Shown piece after piece: positions 35,946 through 47,429 of a stretch of 64,000 bases of DNA. The position numbers and the translations under genes were made by a program. Source of the stretch: Polytrichum commune (taxonomy: Eukaryota > Streptophyta > Polytrichopsida > Polytrichales > Polytrichaceae); NCBI GenBank assembly GCA_950295325.1, contig OX485805.1, positions 43,672,758 to 43,736,757 of the forward strand, written 5' to 3'. Numbering within the stretch: position 1 is the stretch's first letter; every line of letters begins with the position of its first letter. The notes beneath the pieces are model-generated. The model saw only the letters and a list, made by a program, of their open reading frames with translations. It searched no databases and was not told the DNA's origin.

Positions 35946-36372
35946 TAGTGGTATGGTGCATGACGCTGGATATTAGAAGGCAAGCAGATAGATAGAAACT
36001 CCAACCCCTTTCAAGCAAGGGGCCGGCGTGAATAAAGTGTCCGTTCGTAATGCCAATGACCCGATGCCCACTGGACAAGGGGACGTTAGGACAATACTAC
36101 TCTCCCCTTTCGAGGATGGACAATATAGTGACACACTATACAAGTTCCTAGCTAGCCACTAGTGCCTTGAAGATACCGGACATGGTATCCCCCCAAAGGG
36201 CTTTGAGGTGCCCATACAACAAGGTCCAAGGACCCCCCACCATAGTTGGGTGGACTAAGGTGGTGAGCACCACGCCGGCATGGGGAATAGAACCCACAAC
36301 CTCCTCATTGGGGGTCATGAGCCCTAACCACCAAGCCAAGGCCCGTGGTGCCTGAAGGCAAGCAGGGATATA
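35946..36372 (+). pseudogene. Kinase-like fragment at the 3' edge of unit B, split by a SINE
   Basis: GGTGCATGACGCTGGATATT resembles the pseudokinase-2 sequence that reads LVHDAG in exon 1. In C the same fragment reads LVHDAGYYKASRDICKGMV, close to LVHDAG...LKGMV of module 2. In B it is broken by a stop and the SINE at 35988. It marks the end of B/C homology. Confidence 0.45.
35988..36353 (-). mobile_element. tRNA-derived SINE with 12-bp target duplication
   Basis: On the minus strand the head has a Pol III A box (TGGCTTGGTGGTTAGGGC) and B box (GGGTTCTATTCCC), and the body ends in TTTCTATCTAT. It is flanked by GAAGGCAAGCAG at 35976-35987 and 36354-36365. Unit C has the empty site at about 61920-61931. 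A truncated relative is at 63009-63167. It is not a functional tRNA gene. Confidence 0.92.
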
Positions 36373-36794
36373 TTGAGTGCTTTATGTACCCGTTGTTAGA
36401 GTATAAATGCCTAGTGATGTATGAGACTTATTGGTTTTTATTGATTGTTTATGTCTTGTTGTACAAAGAACACAAGGGCAGCTTATCCTATAGAGTTCAT
36501 CCCCAACATCAAGTTGCCTTGCGTGGTGCTTTTATTTATTTTGATAAAACTAAAAAATATATCAATGAAATGAAGAATGCTAATGAAAAATCTCAATTTC
36601 AATGAGATTTGTTAGTTCAGTTGAGAAAAATGAAAAAAAATTACTAAGTTTTTTTTATTGAAAATTTTCAATTTTTTTTTTTCATCCACAAATTAATCTA
36701 CAATCATGGATTAAGAGTGTTGCTTAACTTTTTACTTTGACATCTTAATTATGATTTAGTAGGTGAGTTTGTTTTTGAATAAAGAGACAGTAGC
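36373..36794. other. Spacer between unit B and the next repeat
   Basis: AT-rich with poly(A/T) runs. The short open frames show no known motif. I see nothing I can support here. Confidence 0.3.
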
Positions 36795-37586
36795 CTCGGG
36801 GGGTGCATTGTACTAAACATGTACGAGTATACGTGAGTGCACAGGAGGGGTATTGATTTGGACCTTGCCGTATTACGTATACATATGGTATACATGTTAT
36901 AATTTATAGTTACGTACATATATGGAAGGTCTTTAAAAAGTATACAATAATTGTACTTGTATGATATTGTTACTATACTACATATCATAAGTTTTCATAT
37001 TGGATGAAATTAGGATTAACTAGGATTAACGATTTTCGTTAGCAACCTTATAGGGTAGTATGAACCATGTACAAGGTGTCAAGCGAGGTGTCAAGGTAGT
37101 ATCGGGGAAAGAGGCAATATTAGGGTTTTGAAATGATTCGTTCAGCTCAAAATAACAAGGAGATTGGTTTATGTTGGTATCAAAAAGGGGCTAACAACAA
37201 GTGGACATATGATCTTACTGATCATTTGATGGTAAACAATAATTGCATTGGCTACAATGACATATATTGGTGAATCAAATGTTTATGAGTTACATCCGGG
37301 AGATGAAAAAGTTTTCAACGACTTTGCTGATGAAAGCTAGGATATTTTGTTATACATATTATAGGGGTTGATTATTGTTCAAAAGTACTTTTGTATACTT
37401 ATGTTAATGACTATATATGAATGGATGTTTTTTTTGTGTATACATATTGTCACTTGTATATTTATTGTTGCAATTGTATGTGTATTACTTCATTTCACAA
37501 AAAATAACTTGTATATAGGGGGTTTTTAGAGTATGCAGTGAACGCACGTGATTCTAGGTTTTAATGAAAGGTGCACCCCCCGAGAC
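36795..37586. mobile_element. Putative 792-bp element with 13-bp inverted repeats
   Basis: CTCGGGGGGTGCA at 36795-36807 is the exact inverse of 37574-37586. The DNA between is AT-rich and non-coding, with repeated TATACATAT-like motifs. TAGC occurs at both flanks but not at equal distance, so the target duplication is unclear. Confidence 0.45.
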
Positions 37587-40156
37587 CGTAGCACATAACT
37601 CACAAAATTTAATAATTTTTTATAAGTATGTGGAACATTGAATCATGTTTCAAATAAGAATTGGTAATTATTTTTAATATGCAATTGGTAGACAATATGA
37701 TTTTGGGGCGGAATGATAATTACAAAGGCTAAAGCCAATTGAATTAGTGACCTTGTTACTTCCCCCAAGTAATAAATTTTGTGACAAAGATTGTTTGTGG
37801 GTTCCAAACACTTCAAGGTCCATATCTTGGAGACGAATTCACCTGCTCATCTTGACCAAGAACCTATATTTGAATGGCATGTGGCTAAGGGCTCTTGAAA
37901 TGGGCACCAAAACAACATGTCTTCAAAAATACCGGACTACGTGCTCAAAATATGATAACCATTATAGGCTCAAATAATAATCCCCTTTGTTTTTGTTTTT
38001 TTTTGATGAGGTTGTTGAATAACCCTTTAATGAGCACGAGAATCACAGTTTTGATAATGATTAAGATCTTCATGTGGGCTCTGAAAAATTATGAAGAAAG
38101 TGACTTACGGCCTTATTTGGATTTGCGAACCATCTCGTTCTAATTGCATGTTTCTTATCCTAGGAGAGGTGAGCTAGTAAAAATTTAAAAAATTTCTACA
38201 CCCATCTATCTTACATCAATTTGCTCTAGATGACAAAGGACTCTATTTGTCTTTGAAAAATGCTTGAAACCAGTATTTGCAATAACTTCTTAGGCATTTA
38301 CGGGTTATATTACTCCCGAGCCTTGCAAGTTGGGCAATAATCAAACATGACATTATCGGAACAAGGACCCTCCGAGAATGGTACTAGTCTAAATTTTTGC
38401 ACGCAAGTCCATGTTGTTCTCAGAATGAAAAGGCTTGAGGTGAAGTAATAATAAAAATGAGCTTGAGTGCCTCACTCATGTTGACTTTCAGATCAAAAAG
38501 ACTTGTTCCAATTAATGGTGCCAACGTTGACGATAGAAAGCAAGCTCCTGAAATTGGGTAGTCGACTTTCCAGAACTTTAACTGAAGTTAAACAATGATC
38601 GCAATTAATTAGCAGTTATATAGGAAGGCGGAGTTCCTGCCAATGTACGGGGAGTACCAACATTTAGTTACGAGCTAGCCGAAATTTTTTGGAGATTTCA
38701 GAATAAGTTCGAATGTGTGATTCAGATGAGGTATCGCTGTAAAATTGTCAAGGTCGGAAATCAACTGGTTCAAGGGAGAATAGGCCAACAATATGGCCGG
38801 TTGAGGCATCATAGTTCGGGATATTTACCAAGTTAATTTCTTAATTTTAGACAAGTAGCCGAAGGGACTAGGGATAGGGTAAAATTGTTACTAGGGTGAT
38901 ACTAGAGTCATCATTCATAAGGTCAGAACCATGGAGGCTAATTTATGGTTGGTTCCGTTGTCATTAGGCTGATTAGGGTTTTGAGGCTCTAAGCAGCCAG
39001 GGACCCTCTCTCACAAGTATAAGAAGAGTTTGAGCCCCTTGGGTAAAGTACCTCGCTCCTCCATTATGGTTTTTCTCTGTACCCCATTCTTGCTCTAAGC
39101 TTCCGCCTCTGCTCTTGTATTTTCAATTGATGTTTTCAAGCTCCATGTTTGGCTTCAAGCTTAGTGGGTGGTTTCCGATCTTGCACCACTTGTCAATCTC
39201 GTTCAAGGGTACATTGAATTAAGTGCTAAAATGCTAGTTTTTTTTCCATCTTTTCTTTTGGTTTTGCAATTGTGGGTAATAATAGTTATGGTGATTATGG
39301 CCATGTCTTGACAATAGATCGATTGTAGGTCGAGTGATGATGTTTGCGAATGCATGGAGGTTTGAGAAACATTTATGTTAGATTTTCATGTTGGTGGGTT
39401 GTTGAAAGTTGTGGGTGCTTATGTTGGTTTGGGGGATCAAATTCAGTTGTCGGTTGTGAGTGATTCAAGGCCCGCTGGGTTGGAACCAAAAATTTGGAAG
39501 CTATTCTTAGAAGTGCTTGGGAGGGGCTAGATGAGAACTTTGTTAATATCATTGAAGAGGCAATTCCTTTGTGGAAAAATGGAACTAAGTACCGGTTCCT
39601 ATATGCCAACCATTCGCGTTATATGTCTTTTGCAAGTGACGTTTTTGGTTCAATAACTTCAATTATGTTCCCAATTCTAAGGATGTCGATTAGTTTCAAG
39701 GTTGCATGTATTGTTGTACTAACCAACCTCTAAAACATGTATGCACCCTCTTTGGATCCATACATTTTTCAAAGGCTACATTCTTGACCCCAAAATGGTG
39801 GGGGTTTGGCAAGGTTCAACTCCTTCCAAGGATACTTAGGATTTCTTTCAACACAAATTCACTCCCTTAAAAGCATTACACCAATTTTATTTTATATAAA
39901 AAAATCCGACTTAATATACTTTACTTCGGAAATATACCGAAGTAAAATCTAGAAACTAGGAAAATTGCCGAATGGTAAAGGTACATCTCGGAATTTAAAC
40001 GAGAAAAAAAACTGGCTTTCGGTAGCTTCCAAGTGAGTGAAAAATAAATATATATATATATATCCGAACCATTTTATAAAAGGTAGGAAATGTACCGATT
40101 TTAGTATAGAACTCCCCGGACTGTGGTTCCTGCAAATTGCTTTGGAAGTCAGCAAG
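37587..40156. other. Unassigned 2.6-kb spacer
   Basis: Mostly AT-rich, with no supported gene. The stretch 38500-39130 is more GC-balanced (AGTATAAGAAGAG, then pyrimidine-rich CTCGCTCCTCC) and could be a decayed LTR, but I found no paired ends. A 79-codon frame at 39494-39733 (LYANHSRYMSFASDVFGSIT) is unrecognised. A perfect 10-bp hairpin (TTTACTTCGG / CCGAAGTAAA) lies at about 39921-39948. Confidence 0.3.
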
Positions 40157-40479
40157 CACTAGAAGGAATGGGGGTCCTTTCTAACATACCCCTATGACAC
40201 GGAGGGCCCCCTGTGTGGGATATTTGCACACACTCGAATTTGGGGCTCAAATTTTGAGCTCCGCGACACATTTTTTACATGTGTGGGAGTTGTGTCACTT
40301 TTGTGTCATACAAAAAGTCCATGAAGGAATGTTCTATAATTAATGCGTTTTATAGATCTTCTAGCTAGATTTAGACCTAGATATAAGTCACCTACTTCAT
40401 TAATTACTAAGATAAGAGAGAGGCAATTACCGCATACAAGTGTATTTTTCATTCATCCGACATCAAAGCATTGTAATAG

Positions 40480-41005
40480 TACTTAGTAAATAATAAACAT
40501 GAAATATTTCAGGGTATATAGTAACCAATATACTATAAACAGTAAATAATAAGACCATGACATAAATATTTAATAATATACTATAAACAGACAATAATAC
40601 TAACATGCCATAAATAGTAAATAATATACAATAAAGAGTAAATAATAATAACATGCCGTAAATAGTATATATTATACTATAAACAGTAAATAATTATAAC
40701 ATGCCGTAAATAATAAACAATATACTATAATATATAAATAAATAATAAAAGACCGTAAATAGTAAATAATAAATTAGTAAATTAAATAATATACTATTAA
40801 AAATTAAAAATAGATAGTAGATCATAAATAGTATGAAGTAAATAATAAATAGTAGACTGTAAATAATAAACCATAGGTAGTAAATTATAAATAATAGACA
40901 ATAAATAGTAAATACTAGACAATAAACAATAAATAGAGGACAGTAAATAGTAGACAGTAAATAATGGACTGTAAATAGTAGACAGTAAATAGTAGAAGTA
41001 GTGAG
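40480..41005. repeat. Degenerate AT-rich minisatellite
   Basis: About 525 bp of variants of AGTAAATAATA and ACTATAAACAGTAAATAATA. It opens a long Leu/Tyr/Ile-only frame on the minus strand that is low-complexity and not a gene. Confidence 0.85.
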
Positions 41006-41057
41006 CGAATAGAGGCCCCCATATACAAAAGCTTGAAGCATTCCTCATATATCATGA

Positions 41058-41240
41058 GAAGTTGAGTGGCTTGGTGGCTAAGGCCTCCAAGTGGGAACCA
41101 TGAGGTTGCATGGTTCGAATCCCTTGGCCTTCCGCGCCCTATACTTGGATTTGTAGGTGGTTTGTAACCCCCTAGGGAAGGTGGGTTAGGTTATAAGTGG
41201 CCCTGTTAGGTCTTCAGTGGTAGACACCTACCTTACAAAA
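41058..41240 (+). mobile_element. tRNA-derived SINE inside the non-autonomous CACTA element
   Basis: A box TGGCTTGGTGGCTAAGGC at about 41067 and B box GGTTCGAATCCC at about 41112 are spaced as in tRNA-derived SINEs, followed by a body ending near CACCTACCTTAC. The boundaries are approximate because I did not find the target duplication. It shares its head with the SINE at 35988 but the body differs. Confidence 0.75.
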
Positions 41241-41799
41241 TCATTTTTAATGTGATATGCACTAATTAAACTTTACATAAATTATTCATAATAAAAAAAT
41301 TACCGCTGATCGAGGTCAAAGTCTATACTTGCTAATTAAAACCACGACACGATTCCGACATCTCATGTGTTAAAAATTAGGACTGGTCCAAGATGACACC
41401 TTCTGCACAGTGGCTGCAACTACCCACGACATGTGTCATGGTCCTTGAAAAGTGTTAATTTTGTGTTGTTTTTGTGTGTGAAAGGACCCCCTTTCCTAGT
41501 AGTGAAGTCAACATTCTATAATTTGCAATAAGCTAATCCGAAGAGTGAGATTTTAACACAATGAAATGTTGTAGATCGGTTTTCAGTTCAAAGACTGATT
41601 GATTTGGAAGTGGTTTGGAGCTCAATGTTGCTACTATGATGTGCAATGAATAATAAAAGAAAAGTAATGTCGGGGTTTGGTTTAGGAACCAACGTGAATA
41701 GGAGCCATATATTCCTCTATATTGTGTTCATGTTTGACCAAGCGTCACCGTAAGGGTACTCCCTCCCTCTCAGAAGGCGGGCTTCTTTAGTTTCCAAGA

Positions 41800-42990
41800 A
41801 AAACGCGGTACGTAACATCTAGTGGGGGGGGGGGGTCTATAGGAGGTTGTTTGTTGTCTAACTTCCTTTTGTTTAGTATTAGGTATGTGAGGTATTTAGT
41901 GGCAATTTGGTGTAGATGTTTCACAAGTATTTTGATCTCGTTTTTGGGTGTTTTGAGTTTTTCTAAGTCTTTAATTGGTTGTTCGTGAATAGCCCCTCTA
42001 ACACTTGTTGTGATGGTGATGAGAGGGTTGAATTTGCCAGCCGGCTGATCAAAGTGTTTGTATGAGTTGGTTGTATTTAACGGTTTTTTCACTGTGTGTG
42101 GTATTTGGGAATTTGTCGTGGCAATAGGTGATTTCAATGAACTGTATGACATTTGGTGAGGTTTGGTGTTAGAGGGAGGGGGCTTGGCTGTCTATGGGAG
42201 CACCTAGTGCGCATAGTATGTCCGGATTAAGTCCGGCTAGGCATGTGCATGGTATAGTGGGGCATGTGTATTAGAGTAGCCATTGTGGGACTATGTTGTC
42301 TTGTGGTCTAGAGTTTTGGTTGCTTGCATTTATGAGTGTGTAATATCTCGTGTGTTTATTTAATTGTAGCGTATGTGCGATTTGGTGGACTGCTTTATTA
42401 TGGCGTGCTATACGCAAGCCCTTTATGTGTGGCTTTGAACATGTGAAGAGTAGGTGTGGCCATGTGTCTATGGCATTTGGGGCATAGTGTACAATTTGGG
42501 TTTAGGTATAAGTTAGGCTAGAATATATTTTTATGGTGGTTACCCATATATTGGGCATATCAAAATTTTAGAGTATGTGTGATTTGGGTGTCTGTAGTCC
42601 CGGGGTTTTTCCCAAAGTGATTGGAGAGTTTGTGGTTGATTTGGTCATTGGATGTCTATTTGTCTATGTATGTGAATTTGGATTGGGCCACTCTTAGTTC
42701 TTGGTTTGTGTGTTCCTTGTTGATGTATGTTTGTAGGTTGCGTATAGCACCCGTGTGGGAACCTGTCGGGACCCCATTGAGACAGTCTAGCGTAGTATGG
42801 GCCGTATGTATCCCCGGGGTGTTGGCGGGTTTGTCTAGGAGGGCTCCACCATTTTCTAGTTGATCCGTGATTTCATTGCCTATCATGCCTGTGTGTTCTA
42901 TGAGTTTTTCAATTGTGATTTTTGTGTGTGGACCAAGTTATACGGTTGACTATAGTGGTGATGAATAATTTATCCGGGTGGGTGTGTTGG
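41800..42990 (-). pseudogene. 5'-truncated LINE remnant (RNase H and C-terminal zinc-finger region)
   Basis: On the minus strand, DKLFITTIVNRI, then a GNEITDQLENGGALLDKPAN block (about 42880-42810) matches the end of a LINE RNase H domain. Next come HTLKF.YAQYMGNHHKNIF and NPNCTLCPKCHRHMATPTLH (about 42550-42440), a C-terminal cysteine-histidine motif. A final open stretch at 42152-41830 reads IKDLEKLKTPKNEIK and YLTYLILNKRKLDNKQ. Several stops and frame changes interrupt it. The reverse transcriptase part is missing, as in many 5'-truncated LINE copies. Confidence 0.7.
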
Positions 42991-43504
42991 GATGATGAGT
43001 GTCGTATGTGGTTATGTATTAGGTATATAATATTAGATATATTAGATATATTAGGTATATTCTTACTATACGATCCATTCATCCAAGCAATAATAATCTC
43101 AAATAATTCTTTTTCCATGATTATATAGATAGATAGTGGTTTAATAGATTTCTGACAATGATCTCCTTGTGCACAAGATTCGAGGTATGTTTTTCCATTT
43201 TCTTTTTACTTCATGTTTATGTTGAGATAGGATGACATTGGATGAAAACATTTTTATAATTGTTTTATGTACTCAAACAAATATTGGATATCGAATACCA
43301 AAATGGGTCTCTTATGGATAAAGTAAATCCATATCTACAGTATATATATATAGACACACAAACTAACTCTTATCCTATACGAATACATTTATGTATGTTA
43401 AATATAAATTAATGGATAAGATTTCCTCAATTTTGCACTCTTTGAATGAAATATGTTATTTATTCATGATAAGATTTCTTCTAGATTATGGCTCTACGGT
43501 TAAC
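42991..43504. other. AT-rich spacer
   Basis: Contains short TATATTAGATATATTAG-type repeats near 43025-43065 and no gene. Confidence 0.3.
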
Positions 43505-43883
43505 TATATTAAATATGATATTTAATTTCATATGGTATTTAACGTCACTGTGGTAATTTTGCGGATGACACTTCTAATGAATAAGTGAACAAATATGGTC
43601 ATGGATGATGGATGAGTTCATCCATTGGCCAAGACCTTGCCCTCTCTTATCAACAACTTGTGATGAAATATTGTCATAGGTGATTGAAATTTGGATGAAA
43701 AATCACTTGGTAAGTGACAATAATTGCAAGACTATAAATCTATAATCCTCCCACAAAATTTACAAGGAATGACAAATTACGTTGGGTTAACATTTAGTGT
43801 TGGTGACACTATACCGCTGTCCAAAATTAGTATTGAGGAAGACAATTTGAAGTGGTGCCACTAAATATCATATTTAGTGTAGT
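43505..43883. mobile_element. CTACACTAAATATGATATTTA-type MITE
   Basis: It begins ACTATATTAAATATGATATT and ends ATATCATATTTAGTGTAGT. The interior (GAATAAGTGAACAAATAT, TGGATGATGGATGAGTTCA) matches the elements at 35549 and 61489. It is 379 bp long and non-coding. Confidence 0.75.
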
Positions 43884-44139
43884 CGCCCAATGTAGAATCT
43901 TTTAGCATCCACACTTGCAATGATTGAATTCAACTTGTGGTTGTGAGCCATATAGGATAACTTGCATTTTGCTATATTGTTTATATAATACAAGAAGAAG
44001 TGAAGGTTGGCAATCACGAGGTAAAAATAACTGGGAGTTATTTGCAAAATTCATAAGGTTCACATACCATCCGAAGATCTAGTGCTCCAAAAAAGGTGCA
44101 ATGCACATCAAATCTTTAATACATAACATAAGATTTTAC

Positions 44140-44390
44140 ATCTGGATCCTTTTATCTTTATATATTAATTGACATAGTCTCTTTGTGGGCTAGGTATGCC
44201 CTTAACCAATATTTCTCCCACTTGAAGGTTATCAAGTTATTTAGAGTCTTGAAATCCATGAATTTGCTCTTCGTCATTTTGAGAGGAATCACTTGAACTT
44301 TCTCTTTGCATAAAAGTCTACTAAGGTCCATTTTGGTCAACATTACATCTTTAACGAGAGGAGAAATTCTTGCTCCTTTGAATCCAACCC
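44140..44390 (-). repeat. Repeated coding-like fragment (relative of 63455-63690)
   Basis: It is about 85% similar by eye to 63455-63690. In the shared minus-strand frame both read SSSDSSQN, then GFQDSK, then GIPSPQRDYV, although this copy has a stop. Unrecognised; probably part of a dispersed element or a captured gene fragment. Confidence 0.4.
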
Positions 44391-46871
44391 TTATATTTAT
44401 TGTTATTGGTTTTAGGGTTTGTAGAGGTTTAAGCTCACCCATTGAGCCAAATCCTCCTTCCTAATCTTTAGTACTTACATTGACCATTCTCCAAATGTCC
44501 GTATATATTCTAAATGTAGTCTTGAATGGGTTGAAGTAGGAGATGTTAAGGGATTGCAATCCATGTGGGGTGGGTGAGGGAAGACTCAACGTATCAATGC
44601 TAAATTTGTGTGTTTTCTTAAGAACCTTTATAGAGACATGATTTTTATGCCATAAAAAATTAGCAACAGTCTTCTAGAAATTCCAAACTTTTATTTCTTC
44701 TTATGGTATTTAATGAAGTAGTATATTTGCTTGATTTTTTCTGGTCCATATAGTCATTCACTTGCATGGCAATGCATGTTCCATTCTTGCAAAGTGTAAT
44801 GGACATTTGTCTAGGTTATCTTTTCCTTTAAAATTATAGTAATTAGGCATGGTACCACTAGCTACATTTATTGCCACACAAACTTATCTCCATCTTCTTT
44901 TCTTTTTCTTCATTTGAAACAATTGTGCCCTCTTAGTAAGAACACCATTCTCTCCATTCTTATTTGGTTGGGCACCTGTTTCATCATAATTCCATATTTA
45001 CCAAGGTTCGTAGTGATGTTTTTCATGAAATTCCTCCAAGTTTTGTTAAAGTCTAACAACAAAGTTTGGATCAAGAGTTCTCTCTCTATTCATCTTAAGA
45101 TATTCAAATACCTTGATAATCAAAATTTGGATGTCTATGGATGAACCATTTAAGACAAAACTTTCTAGGCATTTCATTTGTAAAAAAATTCAACCTAATT
45201 TGAATTATATCATCAAGTTATTTTTCTTCACTTGATAGCTATTTAGAAGGGTAGTCCAATCTCTCCATTTTTTCCATGTATCTTATGAGCTCTTCTTCTT
45301 GAGCCATAATGAAGACAATTTTAGCACTTACGTTTTTACTTTTGGTTTTCTCATAGTAGGGGCCCTTAAGACTAGTTATAGGTATCCCATATTTCTTGCA
45401 AATTTGCTTGAATTTGTATCTATTGTCGAGGGCAACTATAGTTGATTGTAAAGCATGCTTAGTTCACGAACCATTTTCTTAATTCTTCTTCAACCCTTGC
45501 TTCTTGCAGGCTCTTCCAAACTTGGAAGTTGTGGCATACCACTTGACTCTTGTACACAGGGACATAGGCCGGGGATTCGTGGCACTCATGTATTTTCATT
45601 AGTGAGAGTTCATTCATCTTTGCGGATGAGATGAACCACTTTAGACACTACCTCACATTGTCGGCTCCTTGTCTCAAGGGTTTCAAAAATATCAAGTTTT
45701 AGTAGTTCTAAATGATCCTAGTCTAATCTAATACTCAAGGCAATAATACAAAGGGGATTAGATAAAATAAAAATGCCTCATATAGAAACAAGTGGGTGCA
45801 TCATGCGTTGCCAACCTATGATTACTAGTCCGGTTATTTTTAAGAAATTAATATGGGCGGACATTAAATACCCCCTCACGAACTTTCGGGGTTGCAAATC
45901 CGGGCTAGGGCAACCCTCTAAAGAAATTTCTAAACCTAATAAAAAATTGTTGCCCATCCCGCCCAACTTCGAAAAAAAACATTGCCCTTGCATTCTTGAA
46001 GGCCGCTTGACTGCAAATCCCATATTGAGTGCACTTCACTTCAAGGTCTAAAATCCAATATATATGTGCACTTCCAATTAGTAAATAAGCAATTGACTGG
46101 GATTTCATTCCGGAAGTGAAACCATCAATGAAGCACGTAATTAACTTGGAGGTCAAGAACGTTGCAAAATCCTCATTAACATTGAGGTTATAATTTTGTG
46201 ACTTAAAACTATCTTTGTCATCCTAATGAGAGATTAGTGCAAGTGTTCATAAAAAGACCAAAATGAAACAAATGAATGTAGAATATAAAAATACAACAAT
46301 ATATATATATATATATATATAAATCAATCTTATTTTTTAGGTAATACAATATGAGCTATAAATAAATGGTATGTTATTTGGAATTAGACTTGTGGGACAA
46401 CGTTATGGATGGGGTATACTCAGAAAATCATAAGTTTCTGACTATAGCCTATCTTAAATATTGTAAGATTCTATCCTCATCAAATATTGTATTATCTTTA
46501 AAATCGCATGGTGTATATTAATTATTTTCAAATAAATGTTATATAATAATAATAATAATAATAATAATGAATTTATTTTTGAGTTCACCAATTTACCATA
46601 AGTTGATATATATTATAATGACATATTACAAATGTTCGAGCAATCACACCCGTGCAAAATAAAAGAATTATGAACAAAAAAGGTCTATGACAACACATCA
46701 TAATTATATGTTGCACACGTTGATATCTTGCGATATTTATCAAAATAACCATGCGGAATTCAAAGCCACATCATGGCCTTGGAAACTACTTATGGGAGGT
46801 TAGAAAATAGGCTTAGAGCATCCAATGCCACATCGTTGCCTCTTGCCAACTAATTGATATTTACAAAATAG
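44391..46871. other. Spacer with microsatellites and unassigned fragments
   Basis: (AT)n lies at 46299-46321 and (AAT)n at 46542-46569. Short frames at 45773-46051 (both strands) are unrecognised. The 25 bp at 45564-45588 recur inverted at 47002-47026 inside the next ORF. No gene is supported. Confidence 0.4.
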
Positions 46872-47429
46872 CTAGTAGTTCACAATAGCTATGAGGGAGA
46901 AAATAGGTCTTACATGCCAACTCGGAGGCGTTTCACTAAAGTAAGCTCCATCCGAGCTTCTTGATGGACTCGTCCGATTTTTGTTACCGGACGACTTTAC
47001 TTGAGTGCCACGAATCCCCGGCCTATCCCTCATACTGCAATGAGTAACTTCATCATTGTACTGCCCAACAATCTCTTCTCCTTTGCCACTTGTATATTGT
47101 CCATGATCTAATTTGAAAGCTCTTTGATTATGCATGGCAACTACGGGTGGATCTACTTTCCTCATATGATTGGCGGCACGATTGCCTTGTTCCCAATTAC
47201 CTTTGTCCCAACCAATGCTATGAATTTTGATGTTGTCATTGGATAGCGTTGCAGTGGTCTTCTCTCTCATTCTCTTCGGAAAGTCAACTTGTAGATCCAA
47301 TTGGTGAAGTGGGATGCTCCTCCTACATCCTTTATCACCTGAGTTTGACTCATTATTATTGTTGGCATTTTGGTACCAAGAAGCAAAGGAGATCCAAGGC
47401 ATCTTGTATATAGTTGCAACATCCTTCAT
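46872..47429 (-). CDS. Hypothetical protein, 185 residues
   Basis: A single open frame with no recognised domain. It is polar and Asn/Ser/Arg-rich, with SRSSDGAYFSETPPSWH near the C-terminus. A donor-like GTAAGACC after SWH suggests it could be an exon. The block RDRPGIRGTQV recurs as RPGIRGTHV in the opposite orientation near 45564-45588. It may be a fragment of a mobile element or a captured gene, and the coding status is uncertain. Confidence 0.3.
   Translation of the reverse strand: MKDVATIYKMPWISFASWYQNANNNNESNSGDKGCRRSIPLHQLDLQVDFPKRMREKTTATLSNDNIKIHSIGWDKGNWEQGNRAANHMRKVDPPVVAMHNQRAFKLDHGQYTSGKGEEIVGQYNDEVTHCSMRDRPGIRGTQVKSSGNKNRTSPSRSSDGAYFSETPPSWHVRPIFSLIAIVNY

Larger units (their letters stand above)
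18581..36372 (+). repeat. Tandem duplication unit B
   Basis: From 18581 (TTGGTTGCCATTGCTG) to 36372 (GGATAT) the sequence aligns collinearly with 47508-61938 of unit C, including promoter, gene, introns and shared MITEs. Differences are discrete. B has an extra 1617 bp (20556-22172), an extra 1.5 kb (33166 to about 34670), five copies of a 20-bp intronic repeat instead of one, and a SINE at 35988-36353. The left edge coincides with the end of the CACTA element. Confidence 0.88.
40157..41504. mobile_element. Non-autonomous CACTA element with AAG target duplication
   Basis: The left end is CACTAGAAGGAATGGGGGTC. The right end read inwards is CACTACTAGGAAAGGGGGTC, and both continue CTTTC. It is flanked by AAG at 40154-40156 and 41505-41507, the 3-bp duplication expected of CACTA elements. 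It has no transposase. It carries the minisatellite at 40480-41005 and a SINE at about 41058-41240. The termini differ from the 13-kb element, so this is another subfamily. Confidence 0.88.

Noticed and set aside
36270-36353. Possible tRNA gene on the minus strand
   Set aside because: The A and B boxes belong to a SINE with target duplications and a long non-tRNA body. The acceptor and anticodon stems do not fold as a tRNA.
38500-39130. Possible LTR or promoter region
   Set aside because: The composition is suggestive, but no TG...CA ends, target duplication or second copy was found in the window.
40463-41048. Long Leu/Tyr/Ile-rich frames on the minus strand, like membrane proteins
   Set aside because: They arise from the AGTAAATAATA minisatellite. 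Composition is periodic and there is no homology-like pattern.
41058-41130. Possible tRNA gene on the plus strand
   Set aside because: Pol III boxes only, with no complementary acceptor stem. Read as a SINE head.
41758-41790. ACTCCCTCCCTCTC as a Stowaway terminus
   Set aside because: No inverted partner or TA duplication was found nearby.
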